Assembly: GCF_000526215.1 (NCBI RefSeq)
Contig: NZ_JAFQ01000004.1
Coordinates: 310,001 to 374,000, forward strand
DNA: 64,000 nt
From: Nocardia sp. BMG51109
GTDB taxonomy: Bacteria > Actinomycetota > Actinomycetes > Mycobacteriales > Mycobacteriaceae
Direction: 5' to 3'
The notes below the pieces were generated by a model that saw nothing but the letters and a program-made list of their open reading frames with translations, had not been told where the DNA came from and did not search any database. This document shows, piece by piece, positions 1-8,985 of the stretch (its first letter is position 1; each line of letters opens with the position of its first letter). The position numbers and the translations under genes are program-made.

Positions 1-364
1 TCGGCTGATGGATCAGGAACCGCGGGCGCTCCAGCTCGGCGGTGGCCTTGTGCAGCCGCAGCGACACCGACACCACCTCGTCGTGCCGCGCCTCGGGCGT
101 GCCCTCCAGGAATGTGTCGGCGCGCCAACCGGATACGACGTACCGGCCGTCGGTGCCGCGCACCGGACGGGCCAGCCGCACCCCGTCCACCCGCAGGGTC
201 TCGCGCACATTGGCCGACCAGGCCGCCCGCGGATGATCGGCCACCGGGGACAACACCACGTCCCCGCACCGCCATCCGCCGTCCCAATCGCCCAGCGCGA
301 CCGGCGTCACCTCGCGAAGCCCGAATGTGGCTCGCACATGTTCGGGGGGTTCCACAGCAGTCAC
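1..364 (-). CDS. TIGR02569 family protein, C-terminus cut off by window edge
   Basis: This reading frame runs on the minus strand off the left end of the window, so only about 121 N-terminal residues are visible. The translation, beginning MTAVEPPEHVRATFGL and containing WRADTFLEGTPEARHDEVV, resembles the actinobacterial TIGR02569 family (Rv3205c-like), whose function is unknown. In M. tuberculosis that gene also sits next to moeZ. The GTG at 364 fits the usual family N-terminus. An in-frame ATG at 427, preceded by a GGAGAGG ribosome site, would add 21 residues and cannot be excluded. Confidence 0.65.
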   Translation of the reverse strand, partial: MTAVEPPEHVRATFGLREVTPVALGDWDGGWRCGDVVLSPVADHPRAAWSANVRETLRVDGVRLARPVRGTDGRYVVSGWRADTFLEGTPEARHDEVVSVSLRLHKATAELERPRFLIHQP

Positions 365-684
365 GGCCGTACCGTACTCCCGGACCGTTGTCCACCCCGG
401 ACGCCGCGCCGAGGTAGCGATCAGCATCGAGCTAACCCACCTCTCCGCGTTGTCGACCCGCCCTACCAGGTATCCGGTATTGCGAACGGGCACCGCGTGA
501 CGGTGTCACGGGACCGCGCAATTGTCCGGTTACCTCCCGGTCGCACCCGGCGAGTTAGCCACGTCCTGACGAATCCTGTTGGTACGCAGGCAAAAATATA
601 CGCGAAAAAGTCGTTCCGGACCGGCCGGTTCTGCCACGCCCAAGATCGAACCGGCGGCCCGGATCAGGACCGGGGAGGGCCCGA

Positions 685-1884
685 TCAGTACACCGGCAGG
701 CTGGGATCGACCTGATTGGCCCAGGCGAGGATGCCGCCCTGCAGGTGCACCGCGTCGGAGAAGCCCGCCCGCTTCAGCGCCGCCAGCGCCTCGGCCGAAC
801 GCACCCCGCTCTTGCAGTGCAACACGATCGGCCGATTCTGCGGCAGCTCGGCCAGCGCCTCGCCGGACAGGATGCGGTCCTTCGGGATCAGCGTCGCGCC
901 CTCGATGCGGACGATGTCCCATTCCACCGGCTCGCGCACGTCCACGATCGCGACGTCCTTACCGGCGTCGAGCATCTCCTTGAGCTCGCGCGCCGTCACG
1001 GTGGAGCCCAGGGCGGCGGACTGCCCCTCCTCCGAGACCACACCGCAGAACGCCTCGTAGTCGATCAGCTCGGTGATCGGCTGCCGCTCCGGATCGCGCC
1101 GCAGCTTGATGGTGCGGTAGTTCATATCCAGTGCGTCGTACACCATCAGCCGGCCCAGCAGCGACTCGCCGATCCCGGTGATCAGCTTGATCGCCTCGGT
1201 GACCATGACCGAGCCGATCGACGCGCACAGCACGCCCAGCACGCCGCCCTCGGCGCAGGAGGGCACCATGCCCGGCGGCGGCGCCTCCGGGTACAGGTCC
1301 CGGTAGTTGATGCCGCGCTTCTCGCCGCCCGGCCCGTCGGGCGCGTCTTCCCAGAACACCGACACCTGGCCCTCGAACCGGTAGATCGAGCCCCACACGT
1401 AGGGCTTACCGGCCAGCACCGCCGCATCGTTGACGAGATACCGCGTCGCGAAGTTGTCGGTGCCGTCCACGATCAGGTCGTAGTCGGCGAACAACTCGAC
1501 CGCGTTCTCCGGCTCCAGCCGAATCTTGTGCAGCCGCACGTCGATTCCGGAATTGATCTCCAGAATCGAATCCCGCGCGCTGTCGGCCTTGCTGCGCCCG
1601 ATATCGGATTCGCCGTGGATGATCTGCCGCTGCAAATTCGACGCATCCACCTCGTCGAACTCCACGATGCCCAGCGTGCCCACCCCGGCCGCGGCCAGAT
1701 ACAACAGCGCGGGAGAGCCCAGACCACCCGCACCGATCACGAGCACCCGGGCGTTCTTCAGCCGTTTCTGCCCGTCCACACCGAGATCCGGAATGATCAG
1801 GTGCCGGCTGTAGCGGGCGACCTCGTCATTGGTCAGCTCCGCGGCCGGCTCGACCAGTGGTGGCAGGGATTGTGGTGCTGACAC
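685..1884 (-). CDS. moeZ: adenylyltransferase/sulfurtransferase MoeZ
   Basis: MoeZ activates the C-terminal glycine of small sulfur-carrier proteins (MoaD, CysO, ThiS) by adenylation and transfers sulfur to them, serving molybdenum cofactor and cysteine/thiamine synthesis in the cytoplasm. The N-terminal two thirds is a ThiF/MoeB domain (ARYSRHLIIPDLGVDGQ, nucleotide loop VIGAGGLGSP, then GTDNFATRY). The C-terminal third is a rhodanese domain with the putative active-site loop VLHCKSGVRS. The total of 399 residues is close to the family. The GTG at 1884 follows GGAG by nine bases and matches ortholog N-termini. ATG codons at 1899 (behind GAGGAG) and 1920 are in-frame alternatives. Confidence 0.93.
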   Translation of the reverse strand: MSAPQSLPPLVEPAAELTNDEVARYSRHLIIPDLGVDGQKRLKNARVLVIGAGGLGSPALLYLAAAGVGTLGIVEFDEVDASNLQRQIIHGESDIGRSKADSARDSILEINSGIDVRLHKIRLEPENAVELFADYDLIVDGTDNFATRYLVNDAAVLAGKPYVWGSIYRFEGQVSVFWEDAPDGPGGEKRGINYRDLYPEAPPPGMVPSCAEGGVLGVLCASIGSVMVTEAIKLITGIGESLLGRLMVYDALDMNYRTIKLRRDPERQPITELIDYEAFCGVVSEEGQSAALGSTVTARELKEMLDAGKDVAIVDVREPVEWDIVRIEGATLIPKDRILSGEALAELPQNRPIVLHCKSGVRSAEALAALKRAGFSDAVHLQGGILAWANQVDPSLPVY

Positions 1885-2009
1885 GTCGCCGCGCTCCATC
1901 TGAGACTGACTCCTCGTCATTATTATTGTTGAGATTCTCGCCGATCACACCCGTGCAACACCGCGAATCGGACCGCTGTTCCCACCATCGTGCCGCACCG
2001 GCCGGCCGG

Positions 2010-3206
2010 TCAGCCGCGAGGGTACGGCCAGGGGTTGAACCGGCATTTCCGGCCGTCCATCGGCACCACGCCCTCCGGATCCAGCGCGGCGATATCGCTG
2101 TTTCGCGTGCCGAAGGTCTGCTGCATCATCACCGGCGCCAGCCCGCCGTCGGACTCGCACGGCTGATGATCGTGGTAGCCGATGGCGTGCCCGACCTCGT
2201 GGTTGATCTGATACTGCCGGTACGACCCGATATCGCCCTCGAACGCCGGCGCCCCGCGCACCCACCGCACGTCCGACAGCACCACCCGGCCGGCATCGGA
2301 GTTGTAGCAGGAGGAGTCGATGGGAATCTCGAAGCCGCACATGGTCTTCGTGGTCTGCCGCGAGGTGAGCGAGACCCGGAAATCCGGTTCGCCGGCATCG
2401 ATGCGGCGGAACCCGAACGTCGGATCGTGAATCCAGCTCTTGGGATTGGACAGCGTCGCCTCGACCATCCGCGCCACCGCGTCCTCGCCGCCCAGTGCGG
2501 TGGTGTCCACGCCGTCCTCGACCTCGACCGTGTAGGTGAACAGATGCCCCTGCGCGGCGCCCACCTGCGCCGAGGTGCCGGGTACCGGATGCCAGGCGCC
2601 CGTGCCGGTTTCGGCGAACGCGCCGCCGGCGGGCAAGGCGCCGCCGGCCAGGTCGGCGGAGAAGCTGCCGTCGCCTCGCGGCGGTGCGCCGATGATGCCG
2701 GCCCTGTCGTCGTGCTGGCTGAGCCGGCCCGGCCCGGGCGCGGCGATCCCGTCCGGATCGCCACCCCCCTTTACCGCGTCCACCACCACCAGCACCGTGA
2801 TCACCGCGAGCACCGGCAGCGCATAGGCTCGCCAGCCGTAGGTCGACGCGAACCGGCGGATCGCACCCCGCTTGCTCTCGCGGCGCGCGCCGGCCCCCTC
2901 GGCGACCGGATCCCAGCGGGCGTACAGCGGCTGGCGCGAGTGATCGACGCCACTGGGCGGGTAGTCGGTGCCACCGGGCGGATAATCGGTGCCACCGGGC
3001 GGGTAGTCGGTGCCACCGGGCGGGTAGTCGGTGCCGCGCGATCCGTTCGAGCGGGGTGCGTCCGGGTAGAGGCCGAGCGGGTCGTAGACCTCCGAGCCGC
3101 GCCCGGATCCCTGCCGGGCGGCGAGGCCGCCGGTGCGCGCCGCGAAGGACTCCGCGAGGCGGCGGGAATCCTGCCCGCCGTTCGATCTGCCCCGTTCGTC
3201 GGTCAC
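2010..3206 (-). CDS. DUF3152 family membrane-anchored metalloprotease-like protein
   Basis: A 398-residue protein resembling Rv3207c. The N-terminal ~135 residues are cytoplasmic, basic and low-complexity and include four GTDYPP hexapeptide repeats. One hydrophobic segment follows (ALPVLAVITVLVVVDAV), and the rest should be extracytoplasmic. The C-terminal domain contains NHEVGHAIGYHDHQPC, which fits the zinc motif HExxHxxGxxH of metzincin-type proteases apart from local spacing, so protease activity is plausible but inferred. The ATG at 3206 is the first in-frame start. The gene is divergent from the TetR gene at 3522. Confidence 0.85.
   Translation of the reverse strand: MTDERGRSNGGQDSRRLAESFAARTGGLAARQGSGRGSEVYDPLGLYPDAPRSNGSRGTDYPPGGTDYPPGGTDYPPGGTDYPPSGVDHSRQPLYARWDPVAEGAGARRESKRGAIRRFASTYGWRAYALPVLAVITVLVVVDAVKGGGDPDGIAAPGPGRLSQHDDRAGIIGAPPRGDGSFSADLAGGALPAGGAFAETGTGAWHPVPGTSAQVGAAQGHLFTYTVEVEDGVDTTALGGEDAVARMVEATLSNPKSWIHDPTFGFRRIDAGEPDFRVSLTSRQTTKTMCGFEIPIDSSCYNSDAGRVVLSDVRWVRGAPAFEGDIGSYRQYQINHEVGHAIGYHDHQPCESDGGLAPVMMQQTFGTRNSDIAALDPEGVVPMDGRKCRFNPWPYPRG
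2951..3034. repeat. 18-bp tandem repeat inside the DUF3152 gene
   Basis: About four direct copies of an 18-bp unit of the form GTCGGTGCCACCGGGCGG, with a few substitutions, encode the GTDYPP repeats in the cytoplasmic tail. The length is a multiple of three, so copy-number change keeps the frame. Confidence 0.85.
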
Positions 3207-3279
3207 GCCACCAGAGTCTCACAACCGGCCCGACCGCATCGCCCGACCTCGCCCGGACCGGGTGAGGGGTTGCGATATT

Positions 3280-3331
3280 TCTCACGGCTGTGTGAGATTG
3301 CCCTGGGCCACCGGTTACTGGCAGATTGCCA
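3280..3331. promoter_or_regulatory. two short inverted repeats between divergent genes
   Basis: The gap between the DUF3152 gene and the TetR gene contains TCTCAC at 3280-3285 and GTGAGA at 3292-3297 (6-bp arms, 6-bp spacer), and TGGCA/TGCCA arms at 3319-3331 with a 3-bp spacer. Either could be the operator of the adjacent TetR protein. This is inference from symmetry and position only. Confidence 0.35.
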
Positions 3332-3380
3332 ATAGGTGCGGATTACCGTGAGCAGCGAGGTGGACCGAACCGAGTCATGA

Positions 3381-4181
<801 letters not shown>

Positions 4182-4204
4182 GGTAGCACCACGGCACCCG
4201 GCCG

Positions 4205-4260
4205 CGACGAACCGGACCAACCGAGGCAGGGACCAACCGAGGCTGGGACGAACCGAGACC
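4205..4260. repeat. short direct repeats downstream of the TetR gene
   Basis: Two to three imperfect copies of a unit like GGACCAACCGAGGC occur just before the terminator. They have no coding potential and no assigned role. Confidence 0.5.
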
Positions 4261-4271
4261 CGGCAAACGAC

Positions 4272-4304
4272 AACGCGGCGAAGCGGATTCCGCTTCGCCG
4301 CGTT
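4272..4304. terminator. bidirectional hairpin terminator
   Basis: A perfect 15-bp stem (AACGCGGCGAAGCGG at 4272-4286 and its complement at 4290-4304) with the 3-nt loop ATT lies between the convergent TetR and DUF3107 genes. Symmetry and position suit termination from both sides. The flanking T-runs are short, as is common in actinobacteria. Confidence 0.8.
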
Positions 4305-4319
4305 TCGCGTCTCGCCGGA

Positions 4320-4553
4320 CTACACGGCCGCGAAGCCCACCCGGCCGCTGGCCGAGGTGCCGATCTCCACATAGGCGACCTTGGCGGCCTGGATCAGGTA
4401 TTTGCGGCCCTTCTCGTCGGTCAGCGCCACCACGCCGCCCTTACCCTCCAGCGCACCGGACACCGCCGCCTCGACCTCTTCCGGGGTCTGCGAGCTGTTG
4501 ATCACGAGCTCGCGCGGGCTGTCCGAAATACCGATCTTGACCTCCACGGTCAA
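4320..4553 (-). CDS. DUF3107 family small protein (Rv3208A/TB9.4-like)
   Basis: A 77-residue protein, MTVEVKIGISDSPRELVINS at its start and ending SGRVGFAAV, matching the actinobacterial DUF3107 family in length and position. The function is unknown. It is small, soluble and acidic, with no signal peptide. The ATG follows an AGGAGG-type site (AGGAGGTTGACCGTGG). It is transcribed toward the terminator shared with the TetR gene. Confidence 0.85.
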   Translation of the reverse strand: MTVEVKIGISDSPRELVINSSQTPEEVEAAVSGALEGKGGVVALTDEKGRKYLIQAAKVAYVEIGTSASGRVGFAAV

Positions 4554-4730
4554 CCTCCTAGAGTCCTGATGCTGTCCCGCTCAGGCTAGTGCAGGACAGG
4601 CGGGCAGAGTTAAACGCTGTCAGCGAACGGCATTCCCGTCGCCCCGGCACGCCGCACTTCGGCCGCCCGGCACGCCCGCTCCCGTCGTATCGGCACGCCG
4701 CTCCGCGGAGCACACCGGAACGGCCGGGAG

Positions 4731-5444
4731 TCAGCCCAACCCCAGCACGCGCATGCGCTCGGTGTGGCAGGTCTGCATCCGCTCGAACAGCGCGGCGACC
4801 CCGTTGAGGTCGCCGGTGGCGATGAGGACCAGCTCGGTGAGCTCATCGCGCTGGGCCATGACGTACTGCGCCTGGGTGATCGCCTCGCCCAGCAGCCGAC
4901 GACCCCACAGGGTGAGCCGGTCGCGCTCGGACCGGCTCTCGGTGACCGCGCGGCGCACCTCGTCGACGACGAATTCGGAATGGCTGGTCTCGGCGAGCAC
5001 ATCGTGCACCACGCCGGCCACCTCGGGCGCCAGCGCGTCGGCCAGCACCGTGTAGAAGTCGGCGGCGATCCCGTCGCCGACGTAGAACTTCACCATCGAC
5101 TCCAGCCACGTCGAGGGGTCGGTCGAATCGTGGTAGGCGTCCAGCGCACGCACGAACGGCGCCATCGCGTCGAAGACGCCGACACCGCGCTCCCCCAGCG
5201 CTCGTTCCAGCGTGTCGAAATGTTCCATCTCCGCGGCGGCCATGCGGGCCACGGCCACCCGGCCGCGCAGCGTCGGCGCCAGCTTCGCCTCCTCGGCGAG
5301 CCGGTAGAACGCGGAGATCTCGCCGTAGGCGAGCACCGCGAACAGATCGACGACACCGGGATGGTCGGCGGGAATGCGGGCATCGGCGTCCATGGCAGTG
5401 GAGTCGGTCGAATCGCCCAGCGCGGCAGACGGGTGTGCTCCCAT
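4731..5444 (-). CDS. ferritin-like fold protein (Rv3210c-like)
   Basis: A 237-residue, mainly helical protein. It carries the paired carboxylate/histidine motifs of ferritin-like di-iron proteins related to MiaE-type hydroxylases (YGEISAFYRL, then MAAAEMEHFDTLERAL, later ETSHSEFVVDEVRRAV). The family has no established substrate. The ATG at 5444 begins MGAHPSAALGDS and fits orthologs. The much longer open frame upstream is antisense/out-of-frame read-through of the hydrolase gene. It lies 41 bp downstream of the hydrolase on the same strand and is probably co-transcribed with it. Confidence 0.82.
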   Translation of the reverse strand: MGAHPSAALGDSTDSTAMDADARIPADHPGVVDLFAVLAYGEISAFYRLAEEAKLAPTLRGRVAVARMAAAEMEHFDTLERALGERGVGVFDAMAPFVRALDAYHDSTDPSTWLESMVKFYVGDGIAADFYTVLADALAPEVAGVVHDVLAETSHSEFVVDEVRRAVTESRSERDRLTLWGRRLLGEAITQAQYVMAQRDELTELVLIATGDLNGVAALFERMQTCHTERMRVLGLG

Positions 5445-5485
5445 GTCCACCACCCTAGTCGGCTCCGCGGCGGCCACGGGACCGG

Positions 5486-6655
5486 TCACGACCGATCGCG
5501 CAGAAACTTCTCCAGCCAGGTCCAGGTGGTGTCGCGCGCGTCCGCCCCGGCCAGGATGCCGAGATGGCTGCCGGGCGCGGTCTCGTAGCGCACCTCCGGC
5601 GCGCCGGTGAGGGTGGTGACGCCGTGCGCGACGGCGGCCGCCGGGGTGATCACATCGTCCGGGCCGCCGATCAGCAGCACCGGCGCGGTGACGTCGGCCA
5701 GCGCCGGCCGCCGCCCGGAGAGCCGCACCACACCCTTGCCGATATCGTTGGCCAGCACGAACCGGCTCCACAGCTGGTTGTAGAAGCGCCCCGGATAGCC
5801 GGGCAGCTGAGCCTGGAAGCGATCGATCGTCTCCATCCGGCCGAGCTTGGCGCTGTCGGTGAGGTTGGCCGCGAGAAACAGCGGGCGGCGTATCTCGCGC
5901 TCCCACGAGGCGGTCCGGTAGGCCAGCCGGGTCAACGGCGCGGGAACCCCGCCCGCGGCGCGGATCATGGTCGAGACGGTCATCCCGCGGGTCAGCCGGG
6001 CCAGCGCCCGGACCTGCGGTACCCCGGTGACCCGGTCGTAGTTCAGCGGCGCGCCGACGGCGGTGATCGACCGGATCGGCAGGGCGGCGTCGGCGGCCGC
6101 GGTGAGCAGCGCCAGCACGCCGCCCAGCGACCAGCCGACGAGATCCACCGGCGCCCCGCCGCGATCGGCGGAGACCCGCCCGATCGCCACCGGCAGGATG
6201 TCGTCGATCCAGTCCTCGAAGCCCATCCGGCGGTCGGCGAAGGTGATCTCGCCGTAGTCGATCACGTACGGGTGCCGCCCCATATCGAGCAGGAACCGGG
6301 CCAGGCTCTGGTCGGGGCGCAGGTCGAAGCAGTCGGCGGGGGCCGCGAGCGGCGGGACCAGCAGCACCGCGGCATCGTCGGCGGATTCGGCTGGGCCACT
6401 GTTCGCGGAAGAACCACCGTTCGCGGAAGGGCCACCGTTCGCGGAAGGGCCACCGTTCGCGGAAGGGCCACCGTTCGCGGAAGGGCCACCGTTCGCGGAA
6501 GGGCCGTGTTCGAAGCGGCGCAGACACCGGTGCGGCTCGTCGCTCAGCACCACCGACGGGGTACGGGCAGGCGATTCGATGCCGTCGCCGAACGTCAGTG
6601 CCCACGCGTTGCGCGCGGCGGCGCTCACGGTGTCTGCCAGATTCACGGGCACCAA
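5486..6655 (-). CDS. alpha/beta hydrolase, PHA-synthase-like
   Basis: A 389-residue alpha/beta-hydrolase with nucleophile elbow GWSLGG, where serine stands in the place of the cysteine of true polyhydroxyalkanoate synthases. Other PhaC-like features are RFLLDMGRHPYVIDYGE and the C-terminal catalytic regions PVLLIGGPDDVITP (Asp) and GSHLGIL (His). It is therefore more likely an esterase or acyltransferase than a polymer synthase. Residues ~50-85 form a GPSANG low-complexity insert encoded by a tandem repeat. The ATG at 6655 (MVPVNLADTV) is used. Confidence 0.78.
   Translation of the reverse strand: MVPVNLADTVSAAARNAWALTFGDGIESPARTPSVVLSDEPHRCLRRFEHGPSANGGPSANGGPSANGGPSANGGPSANGGSSANSGPAESADDAAVLLVPPLAAPADCFDLRPDQSLARFLLDMGRHPYVIDYGEITFADRRMGFEDWIDDILPVAIGRVSADRGGAPVDLVGWSLGGVLALLTAAADAALPIRSITAVGAPLNYDRVTGVPQVRALARLTRGMTVSTMIRAAGGVPAPLTRLAYRTASWEREIRRPLFLAANLTDSAKLGRMETIDRFQAQLPGYPGRFYNQLWSRFVLANDIGKGVVRLSGRRPALADVTAPVLLIGGPDDVITPAAAVAHGVTTLTGAPEVRYETAPGSHLGILAGADARDTTWTWLEKFLRDRS
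6403..6507. repeat. 18-bp VNTR inside the hydrolase gene
   Basis: Five full 18-bp units, TTCGCGGAAGGGCCACCG, and a partial sixth run head to tail. The first unit differs by two bases and the others are identical. They encode the GPSANG repeat and keep frame. The near-identity suggests recent slippage and possible strain-to-strain variation. Confidence 0.93.
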
Positions 6656-7146
6656 CGTATCCTGTAACCGCGTGTCTCACATATGTGGGATCGGACACCG
6701 TCCGGTGCGGCGGCGGGCGGCCCGGAAATTCGCCGCGACGGCCGAATTGTCTTGCGGCACAGCGTTCGGCGTCTCCACTCGCGAGGGTACGGCGAAGCCC
6801 CCGGCTAATACCGAGCCGACCATTTGCCGGAGCCGGAAATCGAGGCGAGAACGTATCACGCTACAATCTGTTCGGGCAACGGAATTTCACCCACTCGCGG
6901 TACGGTTCGCGACGGGACCGGTGAAACCGGAGCCTACGGAAAATGTGCGCGCACCAGATCCGCGCCACCTATGCGCCGCGCCAGGTCGATGCCAACCCGG
7001 TGTCCCGCAGCGGAGCAAGTGGAAACGCCGGATAAGTGGTCGTCGCGGGCCGAGCGGGTCCGCCCCACGCCTCGTGCGCGCGATATGCGATTCACACGAG
7101 GAAAGGCACGAACCTGAGCAAGATCACTGTCGAACAGGAGCCGGGG
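6656..7146 (+). other. long untranslated region ahead of the RNA helicase gene
   Basis: About 490 bp between the divergent hydrolase and helicase genes hold no convincing gene. The composition is less GC-biased than in coding DNA. Long leaders are known upstream of DEAD-box cold-response helicase genes, so this may be a regulated 5' UTR, but no specific motif was identified. Confidence 0.4.
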
Positions 7147-8955
7147 GTGTCGGAGACACTACTGACGGCCGAACTCGACCCCACACATACCGCCCCGTCA
7201 TTCGCCGAATTGGGTGTGCGCCCGGAAATCGTGCGCGCGCTCGGCGAGATCGGAATCGAACGCACCTTCGCCATCCAGGAACTGACCCTGCCCCTGGCGC
7301 TGACCGGTGAGGATCTCATCGGCCAGGCGCGCACCGGCATGGGCAAGACCTTCGGATTCGGCGTACCGCTGCTGCACCGGATCACCTCCCCGGACGACTC
7401 CGGCGTCACCGCGCTGGACGGCACGCCGCGGGCACTGGTCATCGTGCCCACCCGGGAGCTGTGCGTCCAGGTCACCCAGGACCTGGAGAACGCAAGCAAG
7501 CATCTGACCAACCACCAGGGCCCGCTGCGGGTCGCCTCGATCTACGGTGGCCGTCCCTACGAGGCGCAGATCGAGGCGCTGCGCTCGGGCGTCGACGTGG
7601 TCGTCGGCACGCCCGGGCGACTGCTGGATCTGGCCGAGCAGCAGCATCTGATCCTGGGCAAGGTCGCGGTGCTGGTGCTCGACGAGGCCGACGAGATGCT
7701 CGACCTGGGCTTCCTGCCCGATATCGAGCGGATCCTCACCATGGTGCCCGATACCCGCCCGAACGGTCAGGGCCCGCGGGGCCGCCAGACCATGCTGTTC
7801 TCGGCGACCATGCCGGGGCCGATCATCACGCTGGCCCGCACGTTCCTGCACAAGCCCACGCACATCCGGGCCGAGGAACCGCACGACTCGGCGGTGCACG
7901 AACGCACCGCGCAGTTCGTCTACCGGGCACACGCGCTGGACAAGAGCGAGCTGATCGCGCGAATCCTGCAGGCCGAGAGCCGCGGCGCCACCATGATTTT
8001 CACCCGCACCAAGCGCACCGCGCAGAAGGTCGCCGACGATCTCGCCGAGCGCGGGTTCGCCGTCGGCGCCGTGCACGGCGATCTGGGCCAGATCGCGCGC
8101 GAGAAGGCCCTGGACAAGTTCCGCAAGGGCAAGATCGACGTGCTGGTCGCGACCGACGTCGCGGCGCGCGGCATCGATATCGACGACGTCACGCACGTCG
8201 TCAACTACCAGTGCCCCGAGGACGAGAAGACCTACGTGCACCGCATCGGCCGCACCGGCCGCGCCGGGCGCACCGGTGTCGCGGTCACGCTGGTGGACTG
8301 GGACGAGCTGAAGCGCTGGGAGTCCATCGATTCCGCGCTCGGCCTGGGTATCCCGGCACCGGTGGAGACGTATTCGCGCTCCCCGCACCTGTTCTCGGAT
8401 CTCGGCATCCCCGAGGGTGTCACCGGCACGCTGCGGCGCAAGCCGGTTCGAGACGAGGACGCGGTCGTCGTCGAGCGGGAGCGGGAGCGGCGCGCTCCGC
8501 GCAAGCGCAACCGCCGGCGCACCGTGCGCGGCCAGGCGATCGAGCGGACCGAGGGCGAAGGCACCGAGAACACCGCCGAATCGAACGGTGAGTCCACGGA
8601 TTCCGCTGCCGCACAAGGCGATCCGGAGGCGAACGGTGCCGACAAGCCGTCTCGCCGCCGGCGCCGGCGCCGGTCCGGCGGGGGCGGCACCGGTGAGACC
8701 GGCGGGAACGGCACCGCGACCGAGGCATCGGGGGCATCCGATACCTCGGGAACGTCCGGCGAAGGCACCGAGCCGGAGTGGTCCACCGATGCCGACGACG
8801 ACGCGGCCGACAAGCCCGCTCGCCGCCGTCGCCGGCGGCGCCGCAAGCCCGGCCCGGATGCGCACGAGGATGCCTCCGGCGCGGAAGGCAACGGCGAGTC
8901 GCGGGCACCGCGTGCCGACGCCACCGCGTCGGACTCCGTGACCACGTCGGCCTGA
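7147..8955 (+). CDS. rhlE: DEAD/DEAH-box RNA helicase (RhlE-like)
   Basis: An ATP-dependent RNA helicase for RNA remodelling and ribosome or degradosome functions. The Q motif (FAELGVRPEIV...FAIQELTLPLAL), motif I ARTGMGKT, motif II DEAD (VLDEADEMLDLGF), motif III SAT, motif V (VATDVAARGIDI) and motif VI (HRIGRTGRAGR) appear in order in the first ~400 residues. The C-terminal ~200 residues are low-complexity, alternating acidic/Ser-Thr-Gly stretches with RRRRRR clusters, typical of actinobacterial members and suited to RNA binding. Start choice is open. GTG at 7147 follows AGGAG by six bases. An in-frame CTG at 7114 has a better AGGAAAGG site and would add 11 residues. Confidence 0.93.
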   Translation: MSETLLTAELDPTHTAPSFAELGVRPEIVRALGEIGIERTFAIQELTLPLALTGEDLIGQARTGMGKTFGFGVPLLHRITSPDDSGVTALDGTPRALVIVPTRELCVQVTQDLENASKHLTNHQGPLRVASIYGGRPYEAQIEALRSGVDVVVGTPGRLLDLAEQQHLILGKVAVLVLDEADEMLDLGFLPDIERILTMVPDTRPNGQGPRGRQTMLFSATMPGPIITLARTFLHKPTHIRAEEPHDSAVHERTAQFVYRAHALDKSELIARILQAESRGATMIFTRTKRTAQKVADDLAERGFAVGAVHGDLGQIAREKALDKFRKGKIDVLVATDVAARGIDIDDVTHVVNYQCPEDEKTYVHRIGRTGRAGRTGVAVTLVDWDELKRWESIDSALGLGIPAPVETYSRSPHLFSDLGIPEGVTGTLRRKPVRDEDAVVVERERERRAPRKRNRRRTVRGQAIERTEGEGTENTAESNGESTDSAAAQGDPEANGADKPSRRRRRRRSGGGGTGETGGNGTATEASGASDTSGTSGEGTEPEWSTDADDDAADKPARRRRRRRRKPGPDAHEDASGAEGNGESRAPRADATASDSVTTSA

Positions 8956-8985
8956 GCCCACACCCGATCCGCTACCCTCGCTCAC

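Noticed and set aside
5486..6655. True polyhydroxyalkanoate synthase.
   Set aside because: The nucleophile elbow has Ser (GWSLGG) in place of the synthase Cys, so only the fold is shared.
4731..6698. A 655-codon minus-strand frame seemingly fusing two proteins.
   Set aside because: Only the last 237 codons are the ferritin-like protein; the rest is an out-of-frame reading of the hydrolase gene, which has its own intact frame.
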